This document shows positions 25,497 to 33,718 of a stretch of 64,000 nt of DNA, in pieces. The stretch covers positions 1,107,272-1,171,271 of the forward strand of contig NZ_JAQMHX010000001.1 in the NCBI RefSeq assembly GCF_028331445.1, in the 5' to 3' direction. The translations under genes were made by a program, and so were the position numbers. The notes beneath the pieces are model-generated. The model was not told the DNA's origin and ran no database searches. It saw nothing but the letters and a program-made list of their open reading frames with translations. This DNA is from Candidatus Phyllobacterium onerii. Its GTDB lineage: Bacteria > Pseudomonadota > Alphaproteobacteria > Rhizobiales > Rhizobiaceae. Within the stretch, counting starts at the first letter, position 1; every line of letters begins with the position of its first letter.

Positions 25497-27524
25497 TCAT
25501 GCCGCTTTCTTCAGCGCGTGCCGTTCCTGTCGCTTCTGCCGTTGGCCTGCCCGTTTGGCTTGCGCTATTGCTATCGCATCACGAGACGCATCCGACATGC
25601 GGGGATTCGCACAGCGGTAAACTCGATTTCCACGTCGGTCGCCCTGACGATGTTCGATGCAGATTCCACGTTTTGCCATCTCTGCTATGACACGTGGTTC
25701 TCGTAGCCGCTCAAAGACATTTGAATTTTTCTTTGCTACCAGCCCGACCACTGCACCGAGTTGCTTCCATGTGGCCCTGCCGCCTTCCGGTGACGAGTTC
25801 GCGAGGCGTGCCAGTTCATTGACCAGCTTCACCTCGGTCGGCTTCAGCGTCATATCGGAGGCTGGCACCCAGTCGAGAATCTTTGCGCCGGGAAATATCT
25901 TAAGGAGAATCTCGTGGCCAACGCTCCGCTTACCGGCTTTCAGCGGATAGATAATGTGGAGCGTGCAGCCTTCGGGCACGTCGCCGTCGATGGTGCTTTT
26001 GCGGACCATGCCACGACCAACACCTTGAAATAGGTTGTGTGCGATTTCTCCCTTGTGGAATTTGGAAAGATCAGTTTCCGTGAACTCTTTCGTGACGGAC
26101 ATACCATATGAACCACGTGCCATCGCTTCGGCTTGCGCTCCGCTGTATTCCAGCATTCCGACCACGATCACATGCTTGATGTCTTTGTACTTGTTCGTGG
26201 CGAGGTGATAGCCCCACGTCAGGAAGTGCAGCGGTGGACCCGACCGGCCTCCACCGGCCATGCGACGTGCCACGGCGTCTTTGATTGTGACTTCCATACG
26301 TTGGGTGTTCTTGCGATCTTTCGAAACGCTGCCGTGCTTGCGGATGATGAGTAGAATAGGCTCATCAGGATCAGCGTAGGCGATCAAGTCCGCGATACCG
26401 TCTGCAAGCGTCAGCCGCTTTGAATTGACGTTGTGGAACGTTTTGCCTGCACCGTGATCCCAATGGTAGATGGTCAGGTTTTTGTAAGTCTTCTTGGCGG
26501 CAGGCAGTCGAACGAGGTTCTTTCGGCCTATTTCCCAGGCGTCGTACACCACTCGTATGTCGGCGCTGGCATCGAGGACAAGCAGCGGCTCGAAATGGGG
26601 TGGCAGGATTTCCTCATAGTGAAGGACGGTCGCGCCACTATACACATCGTGGCGAAGATTCGCTCTGCCGTCTTCCATGTGAACAAGGGACTCTACGGTT
26701 TTTATGGCGTCGTCACTGCCATATAGATCGGGATATTTCTCTGGGTTGGGCAATTGTAGGCATGGCACATCGATTATGCCATCTCCCAAAGTCTTCATTT
26801 CCGTGACGAGTGCGTCCAGAGCATCGGCCTGTTCTTTGAAGCCCTTTCTGAGCAATGGCTTTTTCAAATGGTCGATATCGTAGGCCGTCACGACGTGCGG
26901 CAGCGCTGGAATGATAGCTTCATCCCAAACACGAACTGCCCTCGGCTGTCTTTGGAATTTGAAATTTGGCATGTTCTTAAATGACGGAATGTCGGTCTTG
27001 CTGGCGACGGCGTGGAGTTTCTGTTGCGTGGTGAACAAGACCTGCGCCCGCATGTGTCTGGCATCGTCCTCCAATGTGTCGAGACCGACGCCACGGCTGT
27101 TCAAGTCTGTGTTCTTTGCGCCGGTACGAACCGCGTATTGATAGTCCTGAAGTCCCATCGCTTCGATGAGTACCGGAATCTGGTCAAGCGTGTTCGTTAG
27201 AATCAGAATGCCGACAGGATTCCCAGTGGTCTCACCTATGCGGATGAGTTCTTTGGTGCATTCAATCAACGTGGTCGTTTTGCCAATGCCGGTCGGCAAG
27301 CCGGACAGGTAGTATTTGGGAATTGCCACGCCCAGCGCCATCGCCTCGATTATCTGGATTATGGCGCGAAGGCCTATCCAGTGCTTTTCGGAGGGTGCAT
27401 GTCCCCATTCCTCGAAATTCTTGCGCATGGCAGCTTCGACATTCGAGGCAAAGGTCGCGTATTCCGGATGCACGTGATGGAGTTGCTTGATTGAAGCGGC
27501 TATCAGCTTGAGCGTCATATTCAT
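25497..27524 (-). CDS. Helicase-like P-loop ATPase with C-terminal winged helix
   Basis: A 675-residue protein. Walker A is GLPTGIGKT (75-83), and a DEAx-type Walker B lies in RVWDEAIIP at about residue 200. The C-terminal 100 residues, from LVNELARLANSSPEGGRATW to about RGICIEHRQGD, look like a winged-helix domain. It is reminiscent of superfamily 2 helicase-like proteins of mobile elements, perhaps for element replication or excision. Its ATG immediately follows the stop of the AlpA-like gene, so the two form an operon. Confidence 0.65.
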   Translation of the reverse strand: MNMTLKLIAASIKQLHHVHPEYATFASNVEAAMRKNFEEWGHAPSEKHWIGLRAIIQIIEAMALGVAIPKYYLSGLPTGIGKTTTLIECTKELIRIGETTGNPVGILILTNTLDQIPVLIEAMGLQDYQYAVRTGAKNTDLNSRGVGLDTLEDDARHMRAQVLFTTQQKLHAVASKTDIPSFKNMPNFKFQRQPRAVRVWDEAIIPALPHVVTAYDIDHLKKPLLRKGFKEQADALDALVTEMKTLGDGIIDVPCLQLPNPEKYPDLYGSDDAIKTVESLVHMEDGRANLRHDVYSGATVLHYEEILPPHFEPLLVLDASADIRVVYDAWEIGRKNLVRLPAAKKTYKNLTIYHWDHGAGKTFHNVNSKRLTLADGIADLIAYADPDEPILLIIRKHGSVSKDRKNTQRMEVTIKDAVARRMAGGGRSGPPLHFLTWGYHLATNKYKDIKHVIVVGMLEYSGAQAEAMARGSYGMSVTKEFTETDLSKFHKGEIAHNLFQGVGRGMVRKSTIDGDVPEGCTLHIIYPLKAGKRSVGHEILLKIFPGAKILDWVPASDMTLKPTEVKLVNELARLANSSPEGGRATWKQLGAVVGLVAKKNSNVFERLREPRVIAEMAKRGICIEHRQGDRRGNRVYRCANPRMSDASRDAIAIAQAKRAGQRQKRQERHALKKAA

Positions 27525-27749
27525 TTATGCCGCCTCCTTCCGCGCACGCGATTCTTCCCAAGCGATGAGATCGCTCAAGCGCCGGTAGGGATGTTCGGAA
27601 AGGGGGACAGACTGCGGAAAGCCTCTTGCTGGATCGTGTTGCCAGCGGAACAACGTCATGCTGCTTATGTTGCCGCAGCGTTGGCGGACTTGTTTACCGC
27701 TCAGGTAGCGTTCATCATCGCGGCTTATAACCGCGACGGCAGAGTTCAT
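27525..27749 (-). CDS. AlpA-like helix-turn-helix regulator/excisionase
   Basis: A 74-residue protein with the MerR/AlpA-like helix-turn-helix (LSGKQVRQRCGNISSMTLFR) followed by WQHDPARGFPQSVPLSEHPY, which matches AlpA proteins. AlpA-type proteins act as excisionases or activators of element genes. It is transcribed just ahead of the helicase-like gene. Confidence 0.75.
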   Translation of the reverse strand: MNSAVAVISRDDERYLSGKQVRQRCGNISSMTLFRWQHDPARGFPQSVPLSEHPYRRLSDLIAWEESRARKEAA

Positions 27750-28050
27750 CTAATTGCGATGCGACTTGTCGGCAAAGCCGTGCGCACCATTGGTTCCTTC
27801 TTCATGGGGGGATCACCTCCTTGTTACGAGCCACACCCTGCTGGCTCAATCTTTCGGTGAAGTAGGAAACACGTGACTCGTTTTCAAGGCCTCATCGTTT
27901 GCACGGTCCGTGGACCGCACTGGGATATGGTGTGGCCCCTTCCATAGATGTTTTCCGATGCGGCCATTTTTGAGGACTGCAAAAGAGTGCCAGAAGCGGC
28001 CAACTTGACCGGTCTCATTTAATCTGGGTCGGGGTGACTACGGCAGAAAA
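27750..28050. other. Intergenic region upstream of the AlpA/helicase operon
   Basis: About 300 bp that should hold the minus-strand promoter of the AlpA-like gene and the 3' end of the DUF4435 transcript. No ORF with good composition is seen. GGAGGTGATCCCCCCATG-like purine-rich sequence occurs on the minus strand around 27805-27825, but its frame gives nothing convincing. Confidence 0.35.
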
Positions 28051-28887
28051 TCAGCAGCTGCGTCTGATCGCTAGTGACAGATGAGGCGAATAAAGCGGCT
28101 GAAACTCTCTTGCCAGCAAAACCTTCAATTGTTCTTGGTTACCTCTAAATGAGAACTTACTGCGCATGTGAACATACACGATTGGGAATATGTAATCCTT
28201 CCCAGAGACGATCATTTCAAGCGGCAGCGAACTCGCTCTCGTCCTTGCTTCCTTCCGCATGACTGAGAATTCGAGAGATTTTCCTTCTCGTCGAACCTGT
28301 CGTATCACGTCTGACATACGCTTTCGAATTTTCTTAGGATCAATAAGGTTGTTCGATGTAAACTCCATTATAGAAATTCCGACAGTTTGAATTTTGGAGC
28401 AAATTAGATGAGTCGCGGCATAAACTATAAATAGTTCCCTTAGTAAGTGCTCATAGGTTTCTATTAAGTTCTGATAATCAAGCTTAGTTGCTACTGCATG
28501 TCTGGATGCCGTAACGGAACAATCAAGACCAATTTCGACAAGACTCTGTTCTCTAACGATGATGTTTTCAGAGCAATAAGCTCTCAGCCGATGAAGATAC
28601 CTCAGTCGAGGCTTTTTCCGACCTAGAAGGTGATCGTAGTCGCCATCGATGATGTAAAGCCTCCTACGGCCATCTGCCTGTTGGTCGCGGCGGCACGCAT
28701 CAACCACTCGGTCTCTGCCTCTTAGAGGTGTTACACTCTCCAGACGTATGTGTGGAGGAACAAGTTTCTGAATCAGCCGCAGCCACATTGTTGGATTTGC
28801 TGTGTCTTCGACGAAAATTTCGATATCGTTATATGCGGCCTTCAAGAATCCGATCGCGCGGACAGCCCTAGCGGAATAGCTAATCAT
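28051..28887 (-). CDS. ariB: DUF4435/TOPRIM protein, AriB-like (PARIS effector)
   Basis: A 278-residue protein. The TOPRIM-type acidic residues are E27 in IEIFVEDTAN and the DGDYD cluster at 81-85 (LYIIDGDYDHLLG). In PARIS, AriB is a DUF4435 TOPRIM nuclease released by the AriA ATPase to stop translation, and its conserved Glu near residue 26 is required. It starts four bases after the stop of the ATPase gene, in the known ariA-ariB order. The gene is AT-rich. Confidence 0.75.
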   Translation of the reverse strand: MISYSARAVRAIGFLKAAYNDIEIFVEDTANPTMWLRLIQKLVPPHIRLESVTPLRGRDRVVDACRRDQQADGRRRLYIIDGDYDHLLGRKKPRLRYLHRLRAYCSENIIVREQSLVEIGLDCSVTASRHAVATKLDYQNLIETYEHLLRELFIVYAATHLICSKIQTVGISIMEFTSNNLIDPKKIRKRMSDVIRQVRREGKSLEFSVMRKEARTRASSLPLEMIVSGKDYIFPIVYVHMRSKFSFRGNQEQLKVLLAREFQPLYSPHLSLAIRRSC

Positions 28888-28891
28888 GATG

Positions 28892-30265
28892 TCAGCTCAA
28901 TTTGCTAAATTGGCGGGAAATGTCGACGCAGCTAGCGACTTTCTCGAGTATTATCGAGGGTGAATGCGTCGCGAGCACATACTGCACGTTCGAATTCGCT
29001 GATATCATGCTTTCAACTAACAATTCTTGCCATTGTAAGTGCAACGACAATTCCGGTTCGTCGATGATAAAAACATTATCTTTTTGCGCCAGTGGGTTGA
29101 ATGCGAGTTGCGTTAGTATAACAAAAATTTGAGCCTCTCCTGACGAAAGCGATGTTATTTGGGACTCATGTTGCACGCCCTGAATTTTTACAGACAGGTA
29201 TCCTTTGTCCGTAATGGCGATTTCTTTCCCGCTGTCATTTAAGAATCTGTTGACCAGTTCCAAATACTTTGTTGTTGGAAGTAAAATTTCATCTCTCAAC
29301 GAATTGTACTTCCTTACAGTCGCTGATAGAGCTTTGATTCTCCGCAAATAGGGCTGTTTGCCGGACCAAGTAAACAATTTGTTTAACATGGCAGTGCCCT
29401 GCTTGTGTTGAAGTGCGTCCTCGACGTTTGTTTTCGTTGGTATTTTTGAAGCCAACTCGGCTAGCTCGTCCAGGAATGGTCCCATACGTTCGCGTACCTC
29501 GTCCTCAGGTAGTCGCAGTATCTTTGCAAGGCCGTCGAGGTCACCCTTGGTTCTGGTAATCTCCCTCCGATCGGCGTCGCTGGGAGCGCTCAACTTGTAC
29601 CGATCGCTATCGTCAAAGGTAATGAGATTGAGCAGAATTTCTTGTTGAAATTGCTCTGCTAACTTTCCAGACTCGATGAGAGCATCGCGATACTTTGTTT
29701 CCGCGAGGTCACACGCTTCAATTAAACTGCGGGATAGCGACGCCCCGAAAATATTTCGGCTTAAACGGGCGTACCGCAGATTTGCGCGAGGTCTGCGCAC
29801 ATCGTCTTCAATTCGGGCGCGCCGATCGAGCCCTAGAAACATTGGGGTCGGCAGCGCAGCGATCGCCCGCAAGGTAGGGTGGCTGCTCATCGCGGCTTGT
29901 ACTTCGCGGTAATGTTCAGACTCTGCCTCAACCAACGCTGCACTAGGGAAGTCATGATCGGACAAGTATCGGGGATATTTGAGGTCTTCTTTTACTGAAG
30001 AAACCTTAAAGATTATCGAATCTTCACGCTTCTGCGATCTTATTTGTAGTTTCCGACCTTGATGCTCTAGGTCGACGGACAAATTCTTATAGTCGAGATT
30101 AGCCAGCGTCGCGAGGTTCGGGCTAATCAGAGCAACAATCGCATTTAGAGCTGTTGTCTTTCCGCTTCCATTTATGCCGGTCAGGAACGTCAAATTGTCC
30201 AAAAAATTGAAATCAAGATCGAGATATCCGTGGATTCCTCGACCAACAAACTTATTTAGCTTCAT
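28892..30265 (-). CDS. ariA: AAA (ABC-type) ATPase, AriA-like (PARIS sensor)
   Basis: A 457-residue SMC/ABC-type ATPase. Walker A is GINGSGKT (30-37), the signature LSSGE lies near 373, Walker B FIIDEPELSLH near 399-409, and the THSP switch near 434. I start at 30265 because GGGGGAAT lies just upstream; the open frame runs 76 codons further without family likeness. Paired with a DUF4435 protein this is the PARIS arrangement, where AriA senses phage anti-restriction proteins. An OLD/RecF-like protein of other function is the alternative. Confidence 0.75.
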   Translation of the reverse strand: MKLNKFVGRGIHGYLDLDFNFLDNLTFLTGINGSGKTTALNAIVALISPNLATLANLDYKNLSVDLEHQGRKLQIRSQKREDSIIFKVSSVKEDLKYPRYLSDHDFPSAALVEAESEHYREVQAAMSSHPTLRAIAALPTPMFLGLDRRARIEDDVRRPRANLRYARLSRNIFGASLSRSLIEACDLAETKYRDALIESGKLAEQFQQEILLNLITFDDSDRYKLSAPSDADRREITRTKGDLDGLAKILRLPEDEVRERMGPFLDELAELASKIPTKTNVEDALQHKQGTAMLNKLFTWSGKQPYLRRIKALSATVRKYNSLRDEILLPTTKYLELVNRFLNDSGKEIAITDKGYLSVKIQGVQHESQITSLSSGEAQIFVILTQLAFNPLAQKDNVFIIDEPELSLHLQWQELLVESMISANSNVQYVLATHSPSIILEKVASCVDISRQFSKLS

Positions 30266-31007
30266 GCAAATTCCCCCACTGCCGTTGTCGTAACCAATAC
30301 AGTCATAAGAGCAGATGTCCAGAGACTGAGACGGGCGAAAAGTGCAAATTATCACTGACGGTGACGCAACCATCACGATAGTCAAGCGGATCCGATAGGC
30401 AGTCGCTTCAGTGGTTACCACGGAGATATTACGCACCACCGGCGGGCGGTGCTCTGTTTGGTGCTGGCAACTGCTGTTGCAGGGTGTGTTCAAACGTCCG
30501 AATCAGATAATGCAGCGACAGCATCAGAACACTAAGCAGGCGACCACGGTTGCTCAACAATCCTGAGACCATCTTCAAGGCGAAACCAAAAAGGTTGAGT
30601 GGGTGTTCGGAATTAACCACCTCGTCCTCCGAGGATCAAACGCCCCCAATTCCTATCTAGACCGCAGTGAGTGCCGCGACCTCGGTCTCGCAGAGAGGGT
30701 AGCGACGTTTTTGCTAAATTGCGTCACTCGTGTTCAACAAACACGAGCAATTCGCGCGGCAACGGCGAGTGGATATCCATGTGGCGCGATTTGTGACGTC
30801 AGAGAAAGAAAAGTAGGCAAAGTTATTCTGAACGGCTGGATAGCATGAGCTACCACCTAAGAGCTGAGAAAGCTGGCGCTCAAGGACTTGTGTAACAACA
30901 TCTGGGGACGAGGCGGCTGAAAACTCTAGAAGATATACTTTGACCTTCCCTAGTAACAGCAAAACAGGCATCATTGATAGAACGATGCGTGAACATTTTG
31001 AGGAGTC
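30266..31007. other. Divergent promoter region between PARIS-like pair and restriction operon
   Basis: About 740 bp separate the start of the AAA ATPase (minus) from the methyltransferase start (plus). I see no convincing gene. Short frames at 30429-30620 and 30714-31055 (minus) lack family likeness and ribosome sites. The region presumably holds divergent promoters for both defence modules, and its length leaves room for a small RNA or regulator. Confidence 0.4.
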
Positions 31008-31907
31008 ATGGTGGCTGTAGCAGATAGATCGACAACCGGGGGGAATTGGCAGCAAGCCGCCGTTACACGGCTAAAACGCGATGCCCACGCAGAGATATCG
31101 TGCCAAGACAATCTTAAATTCATGAGGGCGCTGCCTGCCGGCTCCATGAAGTTGATTGTCACTTCCCCTCCATACAACCTCGGCAAGGAATACGAGGAGC
31201 GGAGATCCCAGGAACGCTACATCGAAGGACAAGCAGCTTGCATTGCCGAAGCGGTAAGGCTTCTTCATCCCAATGGGTCGATCTGCTGGCAGGTTGGCAA
31301 CCACGTTGATGATGGAGAGGTGTTCCCGCTCGACATTGTTCTTTACCCGCTTTTTAAGAATCATGGACTACATTTACGGAATAGGATTGTTTGGACGTTC
31401 GGCCACGGGCTTCATTGCCAAAAGCGTTTCTCCGGCAGGCACGAGACCATTCTTTGGTTCACACGATCAGATGAGTACACATTCAATCTGGATCCCGTTC
31501 GTGTCCCGTCTAAGTATCCTGAAAAGAAGCACTTCAAGGGGCCAAACAAGGGAAAAATTTCGAGCAACCCATTGGGAAAAAACCCCGCCGACGTGTGGGA
31601 TATTCCGAATGTAAAATCAAATCATGTGGAGAAAACAGACCACCCCTGCCAGTTCCCCGTCGGGCTGGTAGAGCGACTAGTCCTCTCATTGACTAACAAG
31701 GGCGACAAAGTACTTGATCCCTATGTAGGCGTTGGATCTTCCGCGATCGCTGCCCTGAAACATGGGCGCGATGCTTATGGCTGCGATTTGGATCAGGCGT
31801 ATATCGACGTTGCTTGGGAGCGCATTCACCAGCTGCGTGCTGGCGAACTGAGAACGCGGCCGATGAACAAGCCCGTCTATGATCCGAGCGCCAAGGAAAT
31901 CGAATGA
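31008..31907 (+). CDS. Type II DNA methyltransferase, beta class (N4-mC or N6-mA)
   Basis: A 299-residue amino-methyltransferase with catalytic motif IV TSPPYNLG (52-59) before the AdoMet-binding motif I LDPYVGVGSS (236-245), the beta-class order. Target bases are cytosine N4 or adenine N6; the specificity is unknown. AGGAG (31001-31005) sets the start. It overlaps the next gene by four bases, so it protects host sites against the adjoining nuclease. Confidence 0.9.
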   Translation: MVAVADRSTTGGNWQQAAVTRLKRDAHAEISCQDNLKFMRALPAGSMKLIVTSPPYNLGKEYEERRSQERYIEGQAACIAEAVRLLHPNGSICWQVGNHVDDGEVFPLDIVLYPLFKNHGLHLRNRIVWTFGHGLHCQKRFSGRHETILWFTRSDEYTFNLDPVRVPSKYPEKKHFKGPNKGKISSNPLGKNPADVWDIPNVKSNHVEKTDHPCQFPVGLVERLVLSLTNKGDKVLDPYVGVGSSAIAALKHGRDAYGCDLDQAYIDVAWERIHQLRAGELRTRPMNKPVYDPSAKEIE

Positions 31908-32374
31908 AGCTAGCGTTCACTTATGACGATCACCACAACTCGGGTGCGGTTTGGGGACGACGGGACCTGAAGGAATGGCTGACCGGCGTCTTTGAAGCCC
32001 CCGCGGTCCACATCGAGAAAAACTCACGGCCCACGCTGCGTATCCGCGAGCATGTGGAGAACGAGTTTATTAACGAGGGCTGGGCGATGAATGTCCGGCT
32101 TGATCAAGACCTGATGCTCACGGTGTTTGCCTTAAAGGAAGATCTTGCCTTTCAGTTGCAGACGGGAAATATGAGCCGTGCACCCTACGACCTACTGAAG
32201 CTCCAATATTTGTTTCAGAAGGGACGCATCGAGGCTGCGGCCATTGCTTTACCGAGTAAGGATGCGGCAGGCGTGATCGGCGACAACATTGCAAACGCAG
32301 AACGCGTCTGTCGGGAACTGAAGCTTTTCGATCGCGTAATCACCGTTCCAATTCTCGTTGTGGCGTTCGAGTGA
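31904..32374 (+). CDS. Putative restriction endonuclease, BglII/BamHI-like fold
   Basis: A 156-residue protein with a PD-(D/E)xK-type core: DQDLMLTVFALKEDLAFQLQ and then GNMSRAPYDLLKLQ (about 67-101), which resembles the BglII family motif E-x-Q-x-GN followed by D-LK. Here the first position is Gln (Q84-L-Q86), so the usual Glu is missing or shifted; D80 or E79 could stand in. Its place directly after a methyltransferase makes a restriction role likely. The family call is from memory of motifs and is moderate. Confidence 0.6.
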   Translation: MKLAFTYDDHHNSGAVWGRRDLKEWLTGVFEAPAVHIEKNSRPTLRIREHVENEFINEGWAMNVRLDQDLMLTVFALKEDLAFQLQTGNMSRAPYDLLKLQYLFQKGRIEAAAIALPSKDAAGVIGDNIANAERVCRELKLFDRVITVPILVVAFE

Positions 32375-32381
32375 GGCAATA

Positions 32382-33707
32382 ATGAAATATGAAATCAAAC
32401 TGACGACGCGGTCAGAGCGGGAAGCGCTCATCAAGAACCGTATTGAAGCGTCTACGGAAACCGATGTGCTCTACGACTTTCGAGGTGATAAGACCCCACT
32501 GAAGATTGCGAGCTTGCCGGTCGACCTGCCTGTCTACAGGATGGACAACTGTCGCACGTTCTCCGAACAGCAGGATGCAATCGGAAAAGAAGGACTTGAT
32601 CACGGATATTTTTCCAAGGGCCAAGAATCCACGATGGTCCAAACCGTTCAGCACAGCATCCTTGCGAAGCTGGCAAAGCGTGAGTCTGCCTCAGTATCGT
32701 CTATCGTCGATGTTCTGAAAAAGGAAGGTCAGCGGACTGCCATCTTGATAACGAGTACCGGTGTCGTCGTGAACGGCAATAGGCGCCTTAGCGCCATTCG
32801 AGAACTGTATGCTGCCGAGGAATCAGTGACTTCACGGTGGGCCTACGTTCGGTGCATGGTTCTACCGCCCGATACCACACCCGATGAAGTCGATGACATC
32901 GAGGCCAATGAGCAGGCGCGACCGCAGACAAAGCTCGAGTACGATTGGATTGGTGATGCACAGCTTGTCCGCCGTCAGGTGAATAAGGGCCGAACGGCCA
33001 AACAGGTTGCAGATCAGCTTCGCCGTAATGAGCCGGACATCAAGAATCTGCTCCAGTCTATCGACGAAGCGGATCTCTATCTGAACGAGTGGGCAAAGAA
33101 ACCTGGCCAATATTCTCTGGTGAGCGGCGATGCGCAGCAGATTTTCGGAGATCTGCCTAAAAAGTTATCGAACAAGCCGGTTGCGCTACAGAATGCGAGT
33201 CGGGCGATTGCTTGGTCCTTGTTTGATAACCGTGACCAGATTCCAGGGAGGCTATATGCGTTAAACGCGGCCTTCGGGCAGCTCGCTGAAGAGGTTTTGA
33301 CCGACGTCGCCGATCAGCTCGATATCTCGACAAGCGCCCCAGCTGGAGCCGAGCCTGACGAGGAGGAATTGGGCTTCGATCTGGACATACAGACTCCGGA
33401 TACACCCCAGGATTTCGCCGGGGTCGTCAATGCATTGCGTAACGATGACACCCGGGAGGAGGCTGTCGAAGCCCTGATCGAGGCTGCTCAGAACTCGATT
33501 GAGAAGGAGAGGGGGAAGAAATCCAGCAACGCTGCGCTGAAGGGACTGGCACAAGTTCATGCCAAATTGGCTGGCGTCGATCTCTCCACAGCCAGCGCGG
33601 GGACCTATCCTGCTATTGGTAAGCAGCTCGTATCTATCCGCGATTTGTTGTCGAAGCTCGACAAGAAGCTCGAAAATCTTAAGGCAGGTTCTTTGGGACC
33701 TTCCTGA
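32382..33707 (+). CDS. ParB/Srx-like domain protein
   Basis: A 441-residue protein whose N-terminal third carries a ParB-like segment: ITSTGVVVNGNRRLSAIREL (about 140-159) is the family's NGNRR signature, used for nucleotide binding. A helix-turn-helix-like stretch (TAKQVADQLRRNEPDIKNLL) follows, and the C-terminal half is acidic then helical. ParB-like proteins in defence loci (for example DndB, DptF, SspABCD and Dpd neighbourhoods) can be regulators or DNA-bound factors. The ATG is seven bases downstream of the nuclease stop. Confidence 0.8.
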   Translation: MKYEIKLTTRSEREALIKNRIEASTETDVLYDFRGDKTPLKIASLPVDLPVYRMDNCRTFSEQQDAIGKEGLDHGYFSKGQESTMVQTVQHSILAKLAKRESASVSSIVDVLKKEGQRTAILITSTGVVVNGNRRLSAIRELYAAEESVTSRWAYVRCMVLPPDTTPDEVDDIEANEQARPQTKLEYDWIGDAQLVRRQVNKGRTAKQVADQLRRNEPDIKNLLQSIDEADLYLNEWAKKPGQYSLVSGDAQQIFGDLPKKLSNKPVALQNASRAIAWSLFDNRDQIPGRLYALNAAFGQLAEEVLTDVADQLDISTSAPAGAEPDEEELGFDLDIQTPDTPQDFAGVVNALRNDDTREEAVEALIEAAQNSIEKERGKKSSNAALKGLAQVHAKLAGVDLSTASAGTYPAIGKQLVSIRDLLSKLDKKLENLKAGSLGPS

Positions 33708-33718
33708 ATAGGCGCGTA

